This document shows positions 23,303 through 34,619 of a stretch of DNA of 64,000 nt, one piece after another. The first letter of the stretch is position 1. Every line of letters starts with the position of its first letter. The DNA is from Cryptomeria japonica (lineage: Eukaryota; Streptophyta; Pinopsida; Cupressales; Cupressaceae): the NCBI RefSeq assembly GCF_030272615.1, contig NC_081407.1:268492075-268556074 (forward strand). The letters are read 5' to 3'. Below the pieces are notes generated by a model that saw nothing but the letters and a program-made list of their open reading frames with translations, ran no database searches and was not told where the DNA came from. A program made the position numbers and the translations under genes.

Positions 23303-24565
23303 TTATTGTGCTCTTCGGAGAGATTCCCTAATCATGGTTGCTCTTTCTGGCATCTTACTTATCTTAATCCCTTTTCCCTTATTGTCTTCCTCAAGTTCCT
23401 CTTTCTCTTTTGGGGTCAATGCAAGCTTTAGACTTGCTTGCCTTGCCAAAGCATCCATGAGCTTAGGATTACTACTTAGGTTAGAGAGTGTTTCCATAGA
23501 AGATCTAGAAGGATAAGGATTTAAAGATTTTCTAGACGATAGTTGTCGTTTGAGGGGATATTCTATACATGAGGTAGATGCTTCTTCAAGATTATAATTA
23601 ATATATGGTTTTTTTATGGAACTTGGAATATTACCCAATTTTCTAGCCTCAGAATGACTTCTTCTAAGAATAATTTTACAAGAATCACTATTTACTGGTT
23701 GTTCAAGAATGAACACCATTGGATCTGTAACAAGGTTTACCATGGATAGCTTTCTTCTCTATACCCTGGGAGTTAAAGACAACACATGATGAGGAGGTGT
23801 TTCTAAATCTTGAAATCTTGGCCCTATATTATCTTGAATAAGCTTTTCTATAATAGGGAAACCAATATGAAAACCTTCAAAATCAATGTGTCTACCATAA
23901 TCTAACAACTTATTATTGCCTTCCAGGTAAGACACTCCTAATGGGAAATTTGATGGAGGGAAAATGGTATTTAGTAAATGATATATGCATCTTCCTCCAA
24001 TAGTGGTATAAATTGATTCAGGCTGTAAATCTATACCTTTGACTTCAAGTAGCAAATAAAAGACAGAGAAAATATATTTATCATCAAGAGAAATGGTAAA
24101 ATTTGGTCTAACAACCAATTTCCCATCACCTCTTTTGAGATCTAAGACTCCTCTAAATTGTGAAACTACTGCTTGGTCCCAAATTTGACATCTTGTGTCT
24201 ATCAGAGAAGCAAAATATTCAGCACCAATGTCATAATTAAATTATGGATGAACAATAATACCCATGTAAGAAAAGTGCAAATGAGAGTATCCCTTTTCTT
24301 TCCACCTTTTATCATCTTTGGGATCAATAAAGGGTAAATAAACTGGATGAATGCCTTGATCTTGGACTTGCAAGTTTAACTCAATATGTCTCACAGAAGT
24401 CATTAGCCTAGCTTTTATCCCTTTTTCAGGATAAAGATCAGTAATTTGGACCTTGGGAAATTTAAAGTTTCCTTTTTCATCTACTATAACATCCTTTTCT
24501 TCAATGATATCAAGCAAGGGTGCAATTCCAGACATGTCAGTATTTAAACTCTTACAACTTTCCAT
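23303..24565 (-). pseudogene. Pararetroviral movement-protein region (30K superfamily-like), broken
   Basis: From ATG at 24565 one frame runs to a TAA at 23303-23305 (420 codons) with two in-frame stops inside (24242-24244 and 23759-23761) and no net frameshift. The segment around the first stop has the hydrophobic/aromatic pattern LHFSYMGIIVHP, and the next has YIFSVFYLLLEVKG. This is the beta-strand layout expected of 30K-type movement proteins, which open plasmodesmata for cell-to-cell spread. The last part is charged (KEKEELEEDNKGKG). It is dead as it stands. The 30K assignment rests on layout and motif resemblance. Confidence 0.7.
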
Positions 24566-24738
24566 CTCTTAAAATATAAGAAAGTTTTTAGATCTTACTC
24601 AGAATTTTGGTCCTCATTCATTGCTACAATTTCTCGGCTTACAACTGCCCTGCACAACGTTTCCCTGGCTTCAACAATGGGTCTTACTTTTGTGGGGTCC
24701 ATAGCTATTTGCAAGACTTACCCTCAACCTAGAGCCAA

Positions 24739-24746
24739 TATATATA
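24739..24746 (-). promoter_or_regulatory. TATA element of the pararetroviral transcript (candidate)
   Basis: TATATATA on the minus strand, about 175 nt upstream of the first ATG (24565) and just downstream of the redundant segment. The position is what a pregenomic RNA promoter would need. I did not find a full TGGTATCAGAGC primer-binding word between it and the ATG. Confidence 0.45.
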
Positions 24747-24762
24747 CATGTATTATTAACTA

Positions 24763-25003
24763 GGATCTTGCTTTTTACACAAGTTTTGCATCCTATTGTC
24801 AGAGCTTCACATGGCTGACATCATGGCTTTTTTAGACAAGGTTGCATCCTGTTGTCAAATCTTAACATGGTTGACTTCATGGCACATACAAACCCTTGTG
24901 CTAGTTAAGATTAGTTCCAGGTGGTAAAAGATCATCTGGAAGAGGTTCAAAAATATCATCCCAATCTTATAGTCTTTGATGGAATACATGGACGATTCTG
25001 ATT
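24763..25003 (-). repeat. Pararetroviral terminal redundancy, right copy
   Basis: Second copy of 15451-15691. Similarity stops abruptly at about 25003, which is taken as the upstream junction with host DNA. Confidence 0.88.
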
Positions 25004-26000
25004 TAGCTTACTTTGTTGTACTGAATGGGTTAAATAAGGGTAGATGCCAAATCTTTTTATAAGGGTATCTTTGCCCTATTTTTGGGTAATTGGATTTATT
25101 TTTTTCATTGATTGGTCTTGTCTCTCCTCTTTCATATACTTGTATCCACTTCTTTAGCTTGTTATTTATTCATGTTATTATAAGCTCTCATAGCACTATT
25201 TTGCTTCTTAAACATTTGCATTTTTTTTTGGGTGAGAACTAAGTTTATCCTGTTATTTTGATTTCATGTCATTACTAGAAGAATTTTATTTGATCTAGTT
25301 CTTGCATTAGATTTTGGGTAGCTTTAATTTATTTCCTTATTTAACAAATATTAGGCTTGAAATTGAATGTTGTGTATGTAATTTGAATAGTATATAGAAA
25401 TGCATGCTAAATTGATAAGATTTACTATACATCACAAAATTTAAAAAGTTTTTCAAGATTACATCAAGAAGCCTATGAGGAAGATTTTTTATATGTGCAA
25501 CAACATAAAAAAAGCAGCACATATAAAAAATGTCTACTCAATTAAGAATAATTACAAACACATGTTATATTTTTAATGATTATATACATTACCTTCAATA
25601 GAATCATATTATATCCCTTTACCCATGTTAATAGTAAATATGAGTTCCCATGGTAGTGTTCAAATAACGTAATTAGGAATTTAGTTCATAAAAAAGGCAC
25701 ATAGAAAGTATTTCTCACTTGAGATGTTAATAAAAGTTTAGTGTACAGTTTAATTGTTGTCTTCATCATGTTCATGATGCCTTGATGCTAAATTACCAAT
25801 TTCAATGTCTTGAAATAGTATTATACCAATTCATAAAATTATAACCTTGAATTCAATTCCTCTTTTTTCAAAATGCTTATATGTAGCTTAACTAAGTAGA
25901 AAATACTATTAATATGATCTTCCATAAAGTATGGTCACAATATAAATGTATTTTATGATATTAAAATACATGTTTTGTTATTTATTTGAATGTCTTGATC
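25004..26000. other. AT-rich DNA, no gene seen
   Basis: Between the pararetrovirus and the Copia 3' end. T-rich (TTTTTTTGGG, ATTTATTTTTTTC) and without coding frames of convincing composition. No repeat pair recognised. Confidence 0.5.
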
Positions 26001-26335
26001 AACCTTTATGTATACACAACACATTGTCAATTTATAAAAATTATTGAATTTTGCAACACAAGCACCTATAAGATCAACAAAAAATGAAGAACACCTTCCA
26101 CAAACAAGAGAAACAAAAGAAAGATATATTCCTTGAAAGCAAATTTTACATAACAAATTTATGATGCATAATGATGTGCTTGTATAGAGAGCACATAGAT
26201 TCCCTAAGTTAAATTTAGGACAACTAAAGCGACATCATTAGGAGCTAAAAAAAGGTCAACTCCAACTAAAATAGGAGCACAACAAGTGAACTTAAGCAAA
26301 AAAACATAACTAACTAGTAGTCAAATGCTCTAATA
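26000..26335 (-). repeat. Candidate 3' LTR of the truncated Copia element
   Basis: Directly after a long polypurine tract on the minus strand (26336-26365), the sequence begins TATTAGAGCATTTGAC. It contains a GTGCTCTCTATACAAGCAC block near 26170-26195, as Copia LTRs often do. The 5' LTR is missing (the element is cut off at about 30720), so borders cannot be checked; the left end is a guess. Confidence 0.35.
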
Positions 26336-26365
26336 CTCTCCCTCTTCCCCCCTCCGCCCCCCCTT
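26336..26365 (-). promoter_or_regulatory. Polypurine tract of the Copia element
   Basis: The minus strand reads AGGGGGGGCGGAGGGGGG followed by AAGAGGGAGAG, an almost unbroken 30-nt purine run. It lies where a Copia element would prime plus-strand synthesis, immediately before its 3' LTR. Confidence 0.6.
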
Positions 26366-26561
26366 TAGTGAAACTTAGGGAGAAGTAAAAAACCTCAAAA
26401 TGCATGAATGCAACATGGGTCTTGACAACTAAAAGCTTGATCAAGTAACCAAGTACAAAAAGGTCTCTTTAAGCAGAGAAAAGGAGAAAAACTACATGGG
26501 AAAAAGCCCCTCTCCAAAAGTGAGAGATACAATGCATGGAAAAACATGAAATGCTACCTCA

Positions 26562-26566
26562 TAAAG
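26562..26566. repeat. Target-site duplication TAAAG (left)
   Basis: TAAAG abuts the LTR start TGACAC at 26567. The same TAAAG follows the other LTR end (GCATCA) at 28813-28817. Confidence 0.9.
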
Positions 26567-27594
26567 TGACACAGTCAAGATAGGGAGATACAATCAAGGG
26601 CAACCCAACCTTGCAGCCTAACAAATAAACCATGCAAGATATGCTGGTAACTGGTAACAAGATGCTAGAAACAACAAAAAGAACAACCAATAACAACACA
26701 TAATACATAATCGGTAAGCAGTATGAACAATTCTTATTACAGTCTGAAGAATTACATATGCCACATGTTGGACTACATCCCAAGATTACAAATCAACTCT
26801 TACTACTTAGATCTATTATACACAGATCATCCTCTCAACAATTCATCATCCGGTAGCAACTTCTACTATTCTGCACTGATCTGGACCTCAACCATCCCTA
26901 TTTCAGTCTCCCGGGACCAGAATCTCTCCAGAATCAATATACAAATCTAAGATCCGCAAATCTTCTACTCGACGAATAGGTCTCTGGTAACAGTCTGCAC
27001 TGATCCGTACTTTAGCTATCCCGACTTTCGTCTCCCCAAATCATAATCTCTCCCAAAAAACTACATCTTCGCTCGATCTGGAACTCTGTCTTCCATCTGC
27101 CAACTTTCGTCTCTTAAATGATTCACAAACCACCCTTTATACCATCCACAAATAATAATAACTCGATCAAGTCGACCCAAAGACCAACCAGTTCATGAAA
27201 CATGCAACGGTAACATGTCGGCTCAAATCATTAAGAATAACTTCCAAAGCATGAAACGATGCACAAACCTCCAAAAATATCGACGAAGGCCCTAAAAAAC
27301 ATCTCCAACAATCTGAAAGTCACGAAAATCAATCGCAACCCAATCCAGCTTCACTCAACACACTACTAGACTAAACGGTAAGAGCATATCAATCGGGCCA
27401 ATACTGAAATCCATATCTCACCGGAAACAAAGACAAATGCTATGAAAATCGAACACAATAAAGATCGCGAACACAAGGGAATAAACCCAAAACCACAATG
27501 CTAAACTCTCAAACAAGAAGAAATGCCACGCTCTCAAGCAACTCCACTGAAAACTGCCTCAACCGGTAAGAACTAAACCGGTGCTCCTGCATCA
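26567..27594 (-). repeat. 3' LTR of the miniature element
   Basis: 1028 bp, partner of 27787-28812. Shared landmarks include TTGCAGCCTAACA, CATAATACATAA and GTCTGCACTGATCC (twice in each copy). Confidence 0.9.
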
Positions 27595-27772
27595 GACTCT
27601 CGGGGTTAAATGAAAAGTGAGTCCCATCACTTGATCTGGATTAGTGGTCTACCTACAAACCTTGCTCTACCTCATGTTAGACGATTTGAACAAGTCCACA
27701 AATTGCCTCAACTTTCTCGCCAACCAACCGATGTACAATCAACACTTTGTCCAACAATAGGTTCACAAACCA

Positions 27773-27784
27773 GCTCTGATACCA
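27773..27784 (-). other. Primer-binding site (tRNA-Met type)
   Basis: TGGTATCAGAGC on the minus strand, matching the 3' end of initiator tRNA-Met as used by many plant Copia elements. It lies two bases from the 5' LTR of the miniature element. Confidence 0.9.
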
Positions 27785-27786
27785 CT

Positions 27787-28812
27787 TGACATAGTAAAGG
27801 TAGGGAGATCCAATGAAGGACAACCCAACCTTGCAGCCTAACACACAAACCATGCAAGATATACCGATAATCGGTAACAAGATGCCAGAAACAACAAAAA
27901 GAACAACCATTAACAACACATAATACATAACCAGTAAGCAGTATGAAAAATTCTTATTACAGTCTGAAGAATTACATATGCCACATGCTGGACCGCAGCC
28001 CAGGATTAAAAATCAACTCTTACTACTTAGATCTATGATTTGTAGATCATCCTCTCAACAATTCATCATTCGGTAACAACTTCCACTATTCTGCACTGAT
28101 CCAGATCTCAACCATCCCGACTTCAGTCTCCCCAGACTAGAATCTCTCCGGAATCAATATACAAATCTAAGATCCACAGATCTTCTACTCAACGAATAGG
28201 TCTTCGGTAATAGTCTGCACTGATCCAGACTTCAGCCATCCTGACTTCTGTCTCCTCGAATCAGAATCTCTTTGGAAACTACATCTTCGCTCGATCTCAA
28301 ACTCTGTCTTTCATTCGCTAGCTTCCGTCTCTCAAATGATTCACAAACCACCCTTTATACCATCTAAAAATAATAATAACTCGATCAAGCCGACCCAAAG
28401 ACCAACCAGCTCATGAAACGTGCAACGGTAACATGTCAGCTCAAATCATTAAGAACAACTTCCAAAGCATGAAATGATGCGCGCACCTTTGGAAATATTG
28501 GCCAAGGCCCTAAACAACATCTCCAATGATTCACAAGTCACAGAAATCAACCGCAACCCGATCCAACTTCGCTCAACACATTACTAGACTAATCGGTAAG
28601 AACATATCAATCGGGCCAATACTAGAATCCATATCTCACCGGAAACAAAGCCAAATGCTATGAAACTCAAACATGATAAAGATCACGAACACAAGGGAAT
28701 AAACCCAAAACCACAATGCTAAACTCTTAAACAAGAAGAAATGCCACGCTCTCAAGCAACTCCACTGAAAACTGCCTCAACCGATAAGAACTAGACCGGT
28801 GCTCCTGCATCA
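27787..28812 (-). repeat. 5' LTR of the miniature element
   Basis: 1026 bp, partner of 26567-27594. Differences are scattered single substitutions, so the insertion is not recent. Confidence 0.9.
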
Positions 28813-28817
28813 TAAAG
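28813..28817. repeat. Target-site duplication TAAAG (right)
   Basis: Exact partner of 26562-26566, located in the Copia sequence downstream of its RNase H. Confidence 0.9.
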
Positions 28818-30720
28818 ACCCCCCAACGACAACTTCCTTCACCCCAAGCATTGACCACAACTGAAGATAACATGGGGATACCAATGACTTAGCGAAGATG
28901 TCAACAACCTGCACCTATGTAGGTATGTAATCCATGGTGAGAAGACCATCTTGAGTCAAATGCCGAATGAAGTGCATGTGGATCTCAATGTGATTAGTTC
29001 GTTGATGCTCCATTGGGTTGTAAGAAATATGAATGGCACTTTGATTGTCACACCAAAAATTAGTGGGACCATTAGGAGGAAAACCAAACTCTATCAACAA
29101 CTGAAAAAGCCATAGAATGTCTTGACCAACAAGAACAATTGCTTGATACTCAACTTTAGTAGATGATAATGTAATAGCCTATTGCTTCTTGCAAGACCAT
29201 GCAATAGGGTTGGAACTAAGACAAAAAACAAAGCCAAAAGTAGACTTTTGATTATCAACATCACCAGCCCAATTTGAGTCAATGAAGCCAACAATCCTAG
29301 AGTCTTTTAATGTATAATGAATGCCAGAGTATATTGTGCCTTGAATATATCTCAAGATACATTTAGTAGCCTTTCAATGACTCTAATGTGGATCTTGAGA
29401 GAAACGAGAGACTAGACCAACCACAAAGAAAATATTATGACGAGTGTGTGTCAGGTACAAAAGACTACCAAGCAACTGCTCGTACAATGTAGCATCAACT
29501 AAAGGAGTAGAACAATTGGAAGACAACACAACATCTGACTAAAATGGTGTGGGGGTAGGTTTGCAATTAGCCATGCCAAATGTATGAAGCATATCAAGAG
29601 CATACTTTTGCTGACAAATGAAAATCCCATTTGAAGACTAAATAACTTGAAGACCAAGGAAGTAATGTAGAAGATCAAGATCTATCATGTCGAACTGCTC
29701 GATAAATGCTCGTTAAACACTTTGAATCATGGAAGAAGAATTGCTAGTGATAATCAAATCATACACATACAAGACCAATATCAAAGGATCTCCCTCTTGT
29801 CTTTGAGTATAAACTATGGGATCAAAATGGCAATGTGAAAAATTGATAGATAACAAAAATGTGTCCATCTGCTCATACCAAGCCTAAGGGGCCTATTTGA
29901 GACCATGCAATGAACACCAAAGCCTACAAATGAGTGAAGAGTCTTGCACAAATCCATGTGGTTGCTTCATATAAATTTTCTCATGAAGATCACCATGCAA
30001 GAAAAGTTCATATAATATACTGACTATCCTTGTGAAGCTACACGAGAAAGTACAAGGTGAATAGAATCCATCTTAGCAATGGGAGCAAAGGTCTCATAAT
30101 AATCAATACCCTCAAATTGTGAAAATCCCTTAGCAACAAGACAAGCATTGTACTTATAATCAATGGAACAATCTACAACATACTTGGTACAATACACCCA
30201 CTTGCACCACACCAAATTTCTTCCCTTGGGAAGAGGAACTAGATCCCAAGTGTGATTCTTCATCGGTGAAGAATACACCTCTGCCATAGCTATATCCCAA
30301 TCATGGATACTTGATATATCTGAAAACTTCTAAGGATTGGGAGAAATAGCTTGACTCACAATAGAAACCACAAAACATTGCGAACAAGTGTGATGAGAAC
30401 TTGAAGGACATTTGACTAATCTCCAACTGCATCAACAATATTGCAGACCCTCTTAGGAAGTGGTGGTGGAGGTGGCAGGGGCTCAATTGGAACAACTTCC
30501 TCATCCTCAAAAGACAAAGTATCCTTAAGAGATGAAGGAGTAGGAAGTGACAGAGTAGCTGGTAACATGGATAGTCCATCAAAGGATAACGCTCATCAAA
30601 CTAGACATCTTGCTGAAACAAGAGCTCTCTAGAAATATGATCAAACAACTCGTATGCCTTAGAATCCTCATAGTAACCAACAAAGATCAGAGGTTGGCTC
30701 TTCCTTGCCAAATCTAAACA
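28813..30720 (-). pseudogene. Copia integrase end, RT and RNase H, broken
   Basis: Minus-strand order. Near 30700-30600 the integrase C-terminus reads FVGYYEDSKAY and ELFDHISRELLF. The 87-codon frame 30024-30287 is the RT start (NHTWDLVPLPKGRNLVWCKW, YNACLVAKGFSQ, ETFAPIAKM). Near 29750-29780 the catalytic box reads YVYDL instead of YVDDL, losing one catalytic Asp. The 61-codon frame 28915-29100 is RNase H (FWCDNQSAIHIS, HQRTNHIEIHMHFIRHL). The end reads QVVDIFAKSL near 28885. Gag, protease, most of the integrase and the 5' LTR are absent, cut at about 30720. Several stops; dead. Confidence 0.88.
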
Positions 30721-31258
30721 TTCAAATACATTTAATAAATGATTCAATGCATCAAACAATATCTCTTATCTATTTTTTACATTATGCACATTATTTGATA
30801 TATTGAATCAATTATAAAATACATTAGAGTTTCTTTTTAATACAATTACTATTTATTGTGTGCAATATTGAAGCCATCTATTCTCAAAAACATAAAATCT
30901 GCAAATCACTATAGATTTTTACTGGTTTGATCCTCTTAATTTAATTATGTTATGCAAATTTGTATTTTTGATCAGATGTCCTTTTGTATGGAACAGCTAC
31001 CGCTGTGCAATATATACTTAAAAAATTAACTTAATCACATTTATAAATATTTTAATCTAAATATACTATTTTCTATTTAAAATAAAATAAAATAAAATTT
31101 TAATTTAGAAGTGGGTTTCCCAAATAACTGATTTTGAGCACTATCCTCCCTTTTCTAAGTTACGTACTTCTTATTCTCTGAATAGAAGTCTGAGCGGCAA
31201 GTAATTCCCAACTTTAAAAAACCCCAAAAAAAGCACCATGTCAGCTAAAGAAATGTCG
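30721..31258. other. AT-rich DNA upstream of the host gene
   Basis: No coding frame or repeat recognised. AT content is high. It forms the 5' flank of the host gene that starts at 31372. Confidence 0.5.
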
Positions 31259-31266
31259 TACGTGGC
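31259..31266 (+). promoter_or_regulatory. G-box/ABRE-like element TACGTGGC
   Basis: TACGTGGC lies 106 bp upstream of the ATG at 31372. ACGTGGC is the core bound by plant bZIP/bHLH factors and is frequent in light- and ABA-responsive promoters. A weak TATA-like CTATATTA follows at about 31270-31277. Inference from motif and position only. Confidence 0.4.
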
Positions 31267-31371
31267 AAGGAAATCTATATTATTCTACACATCAAATTGT
31301 TCTCTGCTGTTTAAGCCACTCAAATCTGTCAAACATTCATCTCTGTAAAACAACTGTACAAGGAAAAGGAA

Positions 31372-31572
31372 ATGTCCGTGTTTTTAATGAGGCCGATGCC
31401 ATTAACTTGGCAAAGGTTGAAGCCCATCACAGAAGTTTCTTCTAATTGGCGGACAAATGATTTTTGCGCACCGCCATTTGATTATTCTACCTGCAAAACT
31501 CCGCTTACATTGTCTTACCCGCGTTTAGGGTTTCATCCTCAGGCAATCTGGAAAGTTCCAAATTATCGTGGA
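31372..31572 (+). CDS. Host gene exon 1, probable plastid-targeted protein
   Basis: ATG at 31372 opens 67 codons (MSVFLMRPMPLTWQRLKPIT ... KVPNYRG) that end exactly at a consensus donor GGA|GTAAGT (31573). The N-terminus is Ser/Thr/Arg-containing and poor in acidic residues, as in plastid transit peptides, although no cleavage site can be set by eye. Phase 0 at the junction agrees with the next two exons. I do not recognise the family, so no symbol is given. Two upstream ATGs (about 31239 and 31253) are in other contexts and lead to short frames. Confidence 0.7.
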
Positions 31573-32243
31573 GTAAGTTTTCTGTATTTTCTTTAAACAT
31601 GTCGTTTTTTTGTCTTTTGTCTTTGGGGTTACAAGCTTGGAGATTAGTTCATTGTAAAGCCCAATTTCTTGGTATATCTGGAACCTGTGAAAGAAATAGC
31701 TGATCACACAAACTTGGTAAGACATATATTCATGATGGTTGATGGTCTTCCCCTTGGTTCGAAGAAACAGTCCATGCCACTTGATCTTGATGATCACATT
31801 CCTAAGATATCAATTCTGCATTGGGCTAGAGTGTAAATTGTTGAACTTAAGGCTACATTCCTAAGATTTTACTACCACGCTTGTATTCCCCATTAAACAT
31901 AGGTGTACATTCCTAATATTTGATACCTTCGTCGTGGTGGAATTCTCCTTACTAAACTTATGGTCGCATTGCTGAGGTTTTAATTCCTAATTTATAACTT
32001 TTAATTCTTAAAATTAGAATTTGCTTAAAAATTCATATATAATACATATATTTATTATTTTTGAAATGGGATGTGGAAAAATATTCTGCCTTTAATGTTC
32101 TTCCCAATGTGAATTTAAAAGATGATTGTGTAACTCAGATGCTAGGAATGAGAAACAATTATCAATGTTATTTTAGGATTTTGGGACTACAACACTCAAG
32201 ACTTGGAGGTGATTGTTTGTATAATTTCCTTTCAAATAAGCAG
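31573..32243 (+). other. Intron 1 of the host gene
   Basis: 671 bp from GTAAGT to AATAAGCAG. The acceptor at 32241-32243 is preceded by a TTTCCTTTC pyrimidine tract. It was chosen because it is the AG that keeps phase 0 with exon 1 and starts the hydrophilic, conserved-looking part of the downstream frame. The open frame does extend further upstream (to 32061), so a longer exon 2 cannot be excluded. Confidence 0.55.
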
Positions 32244-32435
32244 GGAAGAGACATTTTTGGTGAGAGAAAAGCAGGCGCCTCTGGGTATGAAGAGGATTAT
32301 GATTCTGATACAGAGGATGAAGATAGGAGCCTTGATTTGTTTGTCAGATTTGTTCACACTATATTCAAAAAGGTATCTAGGAGAGCAAGAAAAGCAGCCA
32401 AATCAATATTGCCACCTACAATATCACCACAATTG
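32244..32435 (+). CDS. Host gene exon 2: acidic and basic segments
   Basis: 64 codons (GRDIFGERKAGASGYEEDYD ... ILPPTISPQL) ending at the donor TTG|GTTTGT. An acidic run (EEDYDSDTEDED, residues about 16-27 of the exon) is followed by FVHTIFKKVSRRARKAAKSI, an amphipathic basic helix. This layout would place a soluble N-terminal part before a membrane anchor. If translation read through the donor it would meet TAA at 32445-32447, which supports splicing here. Confidence 0.72.
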
Positions 32436-32449
32436 GTTTGTATCTAACT

Positions 32450-33700
32450 TTTAAAACTTCTGCAGGATTGGTCTTTGCATAAGTCGTGGCACTGTAGAGG
32501 GCCTTGTGTCTAGTAGTTGAAATGGAAGGATTTGATTTTTGAGTCTATCATGTTATTTCTTGTCAAGTGTCCTTACTCAATTTAAGAGATGATGCTACAT
32601 ACAAATTCCACTTATCTCAGGACTATATGGAAGAATATCTCAACTCTTGGTTTGCTACTGTTATAATTTCTTTTTTATATATGCAAGCACACATGGGATG
32701 ATTATGGACTGAAACTTATAACCATATTTTATGCCAGCATTAGCAGAACCACACAGTAATCCAATCAAATAATGGCTATAGTGCAGGGAATTTTTTAGGA
32801 AACATAAAAATTTGGAAAAAAAATCTAAACAGTTTTCATTTTCTGTAAGATCTTTTATGTTTTATGTAACGAATACTCAAAGAAAAATAAATTAAGAGGC
32901 AAATCGGCATTCTTATTGGTGACTATTTTTCGAAACATTTGAAAAACAGGCGATTCCAAACACTAGCCCCTAACATATTTTCTATTGTAGTGACTATTCT
33001 TGCACCCAAGAAGCATCCTTGCTAATAAAATTAAATGTTTGGTTAACCCCAAATTTAGAGAGAGTATGTCCAAATATTACTTGATCTAGTGTTGGGATCA
33101 TTAATGCCATTGGCCTAGGTTTCTCCAAGAACCAAATGCAACCAAAGCAAGAGTGATTGCTTTCTTAATTATTAAATCTCATCCCTATCTTAAGTACTTT
33201 GGAACAAGTTAACAATTCTGTACAACAAGTGGGATGATATGGTGATGCCTTATAATATCAGTGCGAAGAATTTTTTTAATACCCGGTGATTATGTTGTAA
33301 TGCTAAATAACATTGCATAAAACACACAATAATGAAAACTTAAAAATGTGGAAACATACATAGATAATTACACCTTAAAATCTATTTTTCATTCCTTAAA
33401 AAAAACTCACAAGGCAACCTCCACAATTGTTGTTAACTCACAGCTGCATGGAAATTCACTATACTCAGTATATTACAATTTCTTGATTTTGCTCCTATCT
33501 TTATACTAATTTAGCTACGAATCTTGTCTTCCAAAAGAATCATCTTTACTTACAAAAGCATCTTTATCACTTATAAGGATGAGATGGAAGACAAGTCTAA
33601 ATCATTGAAGAATAATTACACATTACACTTATTTAGCTAAATAAAAGACTTTTAGTTTAATTGCTAAAGTGAAATACAAGATAGACTAAGTGAAGCTGCT
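32450..33700. other. Intron DNA without recognised elements
   Basis: AT-rich and free of coding frames. The short stretch at 33100-33300 shows no repeat partner in the window. Nothing else seen. Confidence 0.5.
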
Positions 33701-33706
33701 TGAACT

Positions 33707-34591
33707 TGTTAAAGTAGAACCAGAAACGTAAGACACAGAAATCTGAAACAATAAACTTTCACAAGAACAAGATACACAAGAATTTATCCTGGGAAAACCC
33801 TCCACCTGAGGGTGAAAACCCAGCCACACCAAAAATCAAACTTTTATTGAAGGCACAAATTTGAATACAAAGCTCTCAAGCTTAATCAAGCAAGGATCTA
33901 AACATGATTGTTTGCACTTAACAATCAACAAAATAAGTCAATAACATCTCAGGAAAACTGATGGTTTCTACCATACAGCTAGCACATAAGCTCTCTGCAA
34001 TATGAAATACTCTTACATCAATCATATATGAAGAGAAGATACAGAAGCGCAGATGAAGATCCAAAGCTTCTCACACGGATGATCTCATAAGCAAATATAT
34101 ATATCTCGACTCCCTTATTAATATCTTGCACACACCCGACAACCTGCTAATGCTACGATATAAAAGAACAAGGCTCGAAGATATCTCTTGACGGAGGAAG
34201 ACGGAAAGCTGAAGCGCCATAAGCTATCGGCAGTTACAAAGTGAGCCTTTATATAAACCGGTTTTCAAAAGAGCCACATAGGCGATGAAACAATTTGAAC
34301 CTCTCAACAGATGAAATAAGAGGAGGAAAGAAACCGCTACCAGCACACACGAGGCTCCCACGAAGCTGCAAGTCATACACACAGGTCGGTGACGGTTATC
34401 AAGGAAGCAGTTACCCTTCCAGCTATGAAGAAACCCAAAGAATCAAACGCAAAACTCAAAATTGTCGAACAATATAGATTCACAACCATCGCAGGAATAA
34501 TGAAGTCTCCTGCAGGTACGAATATTAACAGAACTTTCTAACACATTCACACTAAAAATATGTAGAAGTTCCTATCCTAGCTAAAAATTCA
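33707..34591 (-). repeat. 3' LTR of the Copia derivative
   Basis: On the minus strand it starts TGAATTTTTAGCTAGG right after the polypurine tract AAGAGGGGGAGT (34592-34603). It ends TTCTACTTTAACA at 33707. The internal landmark CACCCTCAGGTGGAGGGTTTT CCC (about 33800-33825) is typical of Copia LTR 3' portions. No partner LTR in the window, so the left border is inferred from the TG/CA ends. Confidence 0.6.
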
Positions 34592-34619
34592 ACTCCCCCT
34601 CTTAGTGAGGAGGAATTCT

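Larger units (their letters stand above)
15451..25003 (-). mobile_element. Endogenous pararetrovirus (caulimovirid-like), decayed
   Basis: Minus-strand order: promoter-like TATA, 30K-type movement protein, coat/zinc-knuckle region, aspartic protease, RT, RNase H, C-terminal extension. There is no integrase and no LTR, which is the Caulimoviridae pattern. About 240 bp at the left end (15451-15691) is repeated at the right end (24763-25003), so slightly more than one circular genome is present. Repeat spacing is 9.31 kb. Subtracting the LTR insertion at about 16690-19031 leaves a unit near 7.0 kb. All coding parts carry stops. Gymnosperm genomes are known to hold such sequences (for example, the proposed Gymnendovirus group); placement here needs a phylogeny. 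Confidence 0.88.
26567..28812 (-). mobile_element. Miniature LTR element: two 1-kb LTRs, 192-bp interior
   Basis: LTRs 26567-27594 and 27787-28812 are colinear and similar throughout, both starting TGACA and ending GCATCA, with an exact TAAAG target duplication. The interior is only 192 bp. It holds the 12-nt tRNA-Met primer-binding site TGGTATCAGAGC on the minus strand (27773-27784), two bases from the LTR. The polypurine side is weak (CCCCGAGAGTC). With no coding capacity it must have moved with help from another element. It differs from classical TRIMs by its long LTRs. It sits inside the Copia element whose pol ends at 28813. Confidence 0.88.

Noticed and set aside
15451-25003. Viral segment as a Gypsy retrotransposon
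   Set aside because: RT and RNase H are followed by a tail and a stop with no integrase, there are no LTRs at the ends, and a movement-protein-like frame precedes the capsid region.
27787-28812. 27787-28812 as the 3' LTR of the adjacent Copia pol
   Set aside because: The exact TAAAG duplication encloses both LTRs, and a separate polypurine tract for the Copia lies at 26336-26365. The pair is therefore its own insertion.
31525-31797. 90-codon minus-strand frame across exon 1/intron 1
   Set aside because: It overlaps a well-supported exon with consensus splice sites on the other strand and has no recognisable content.
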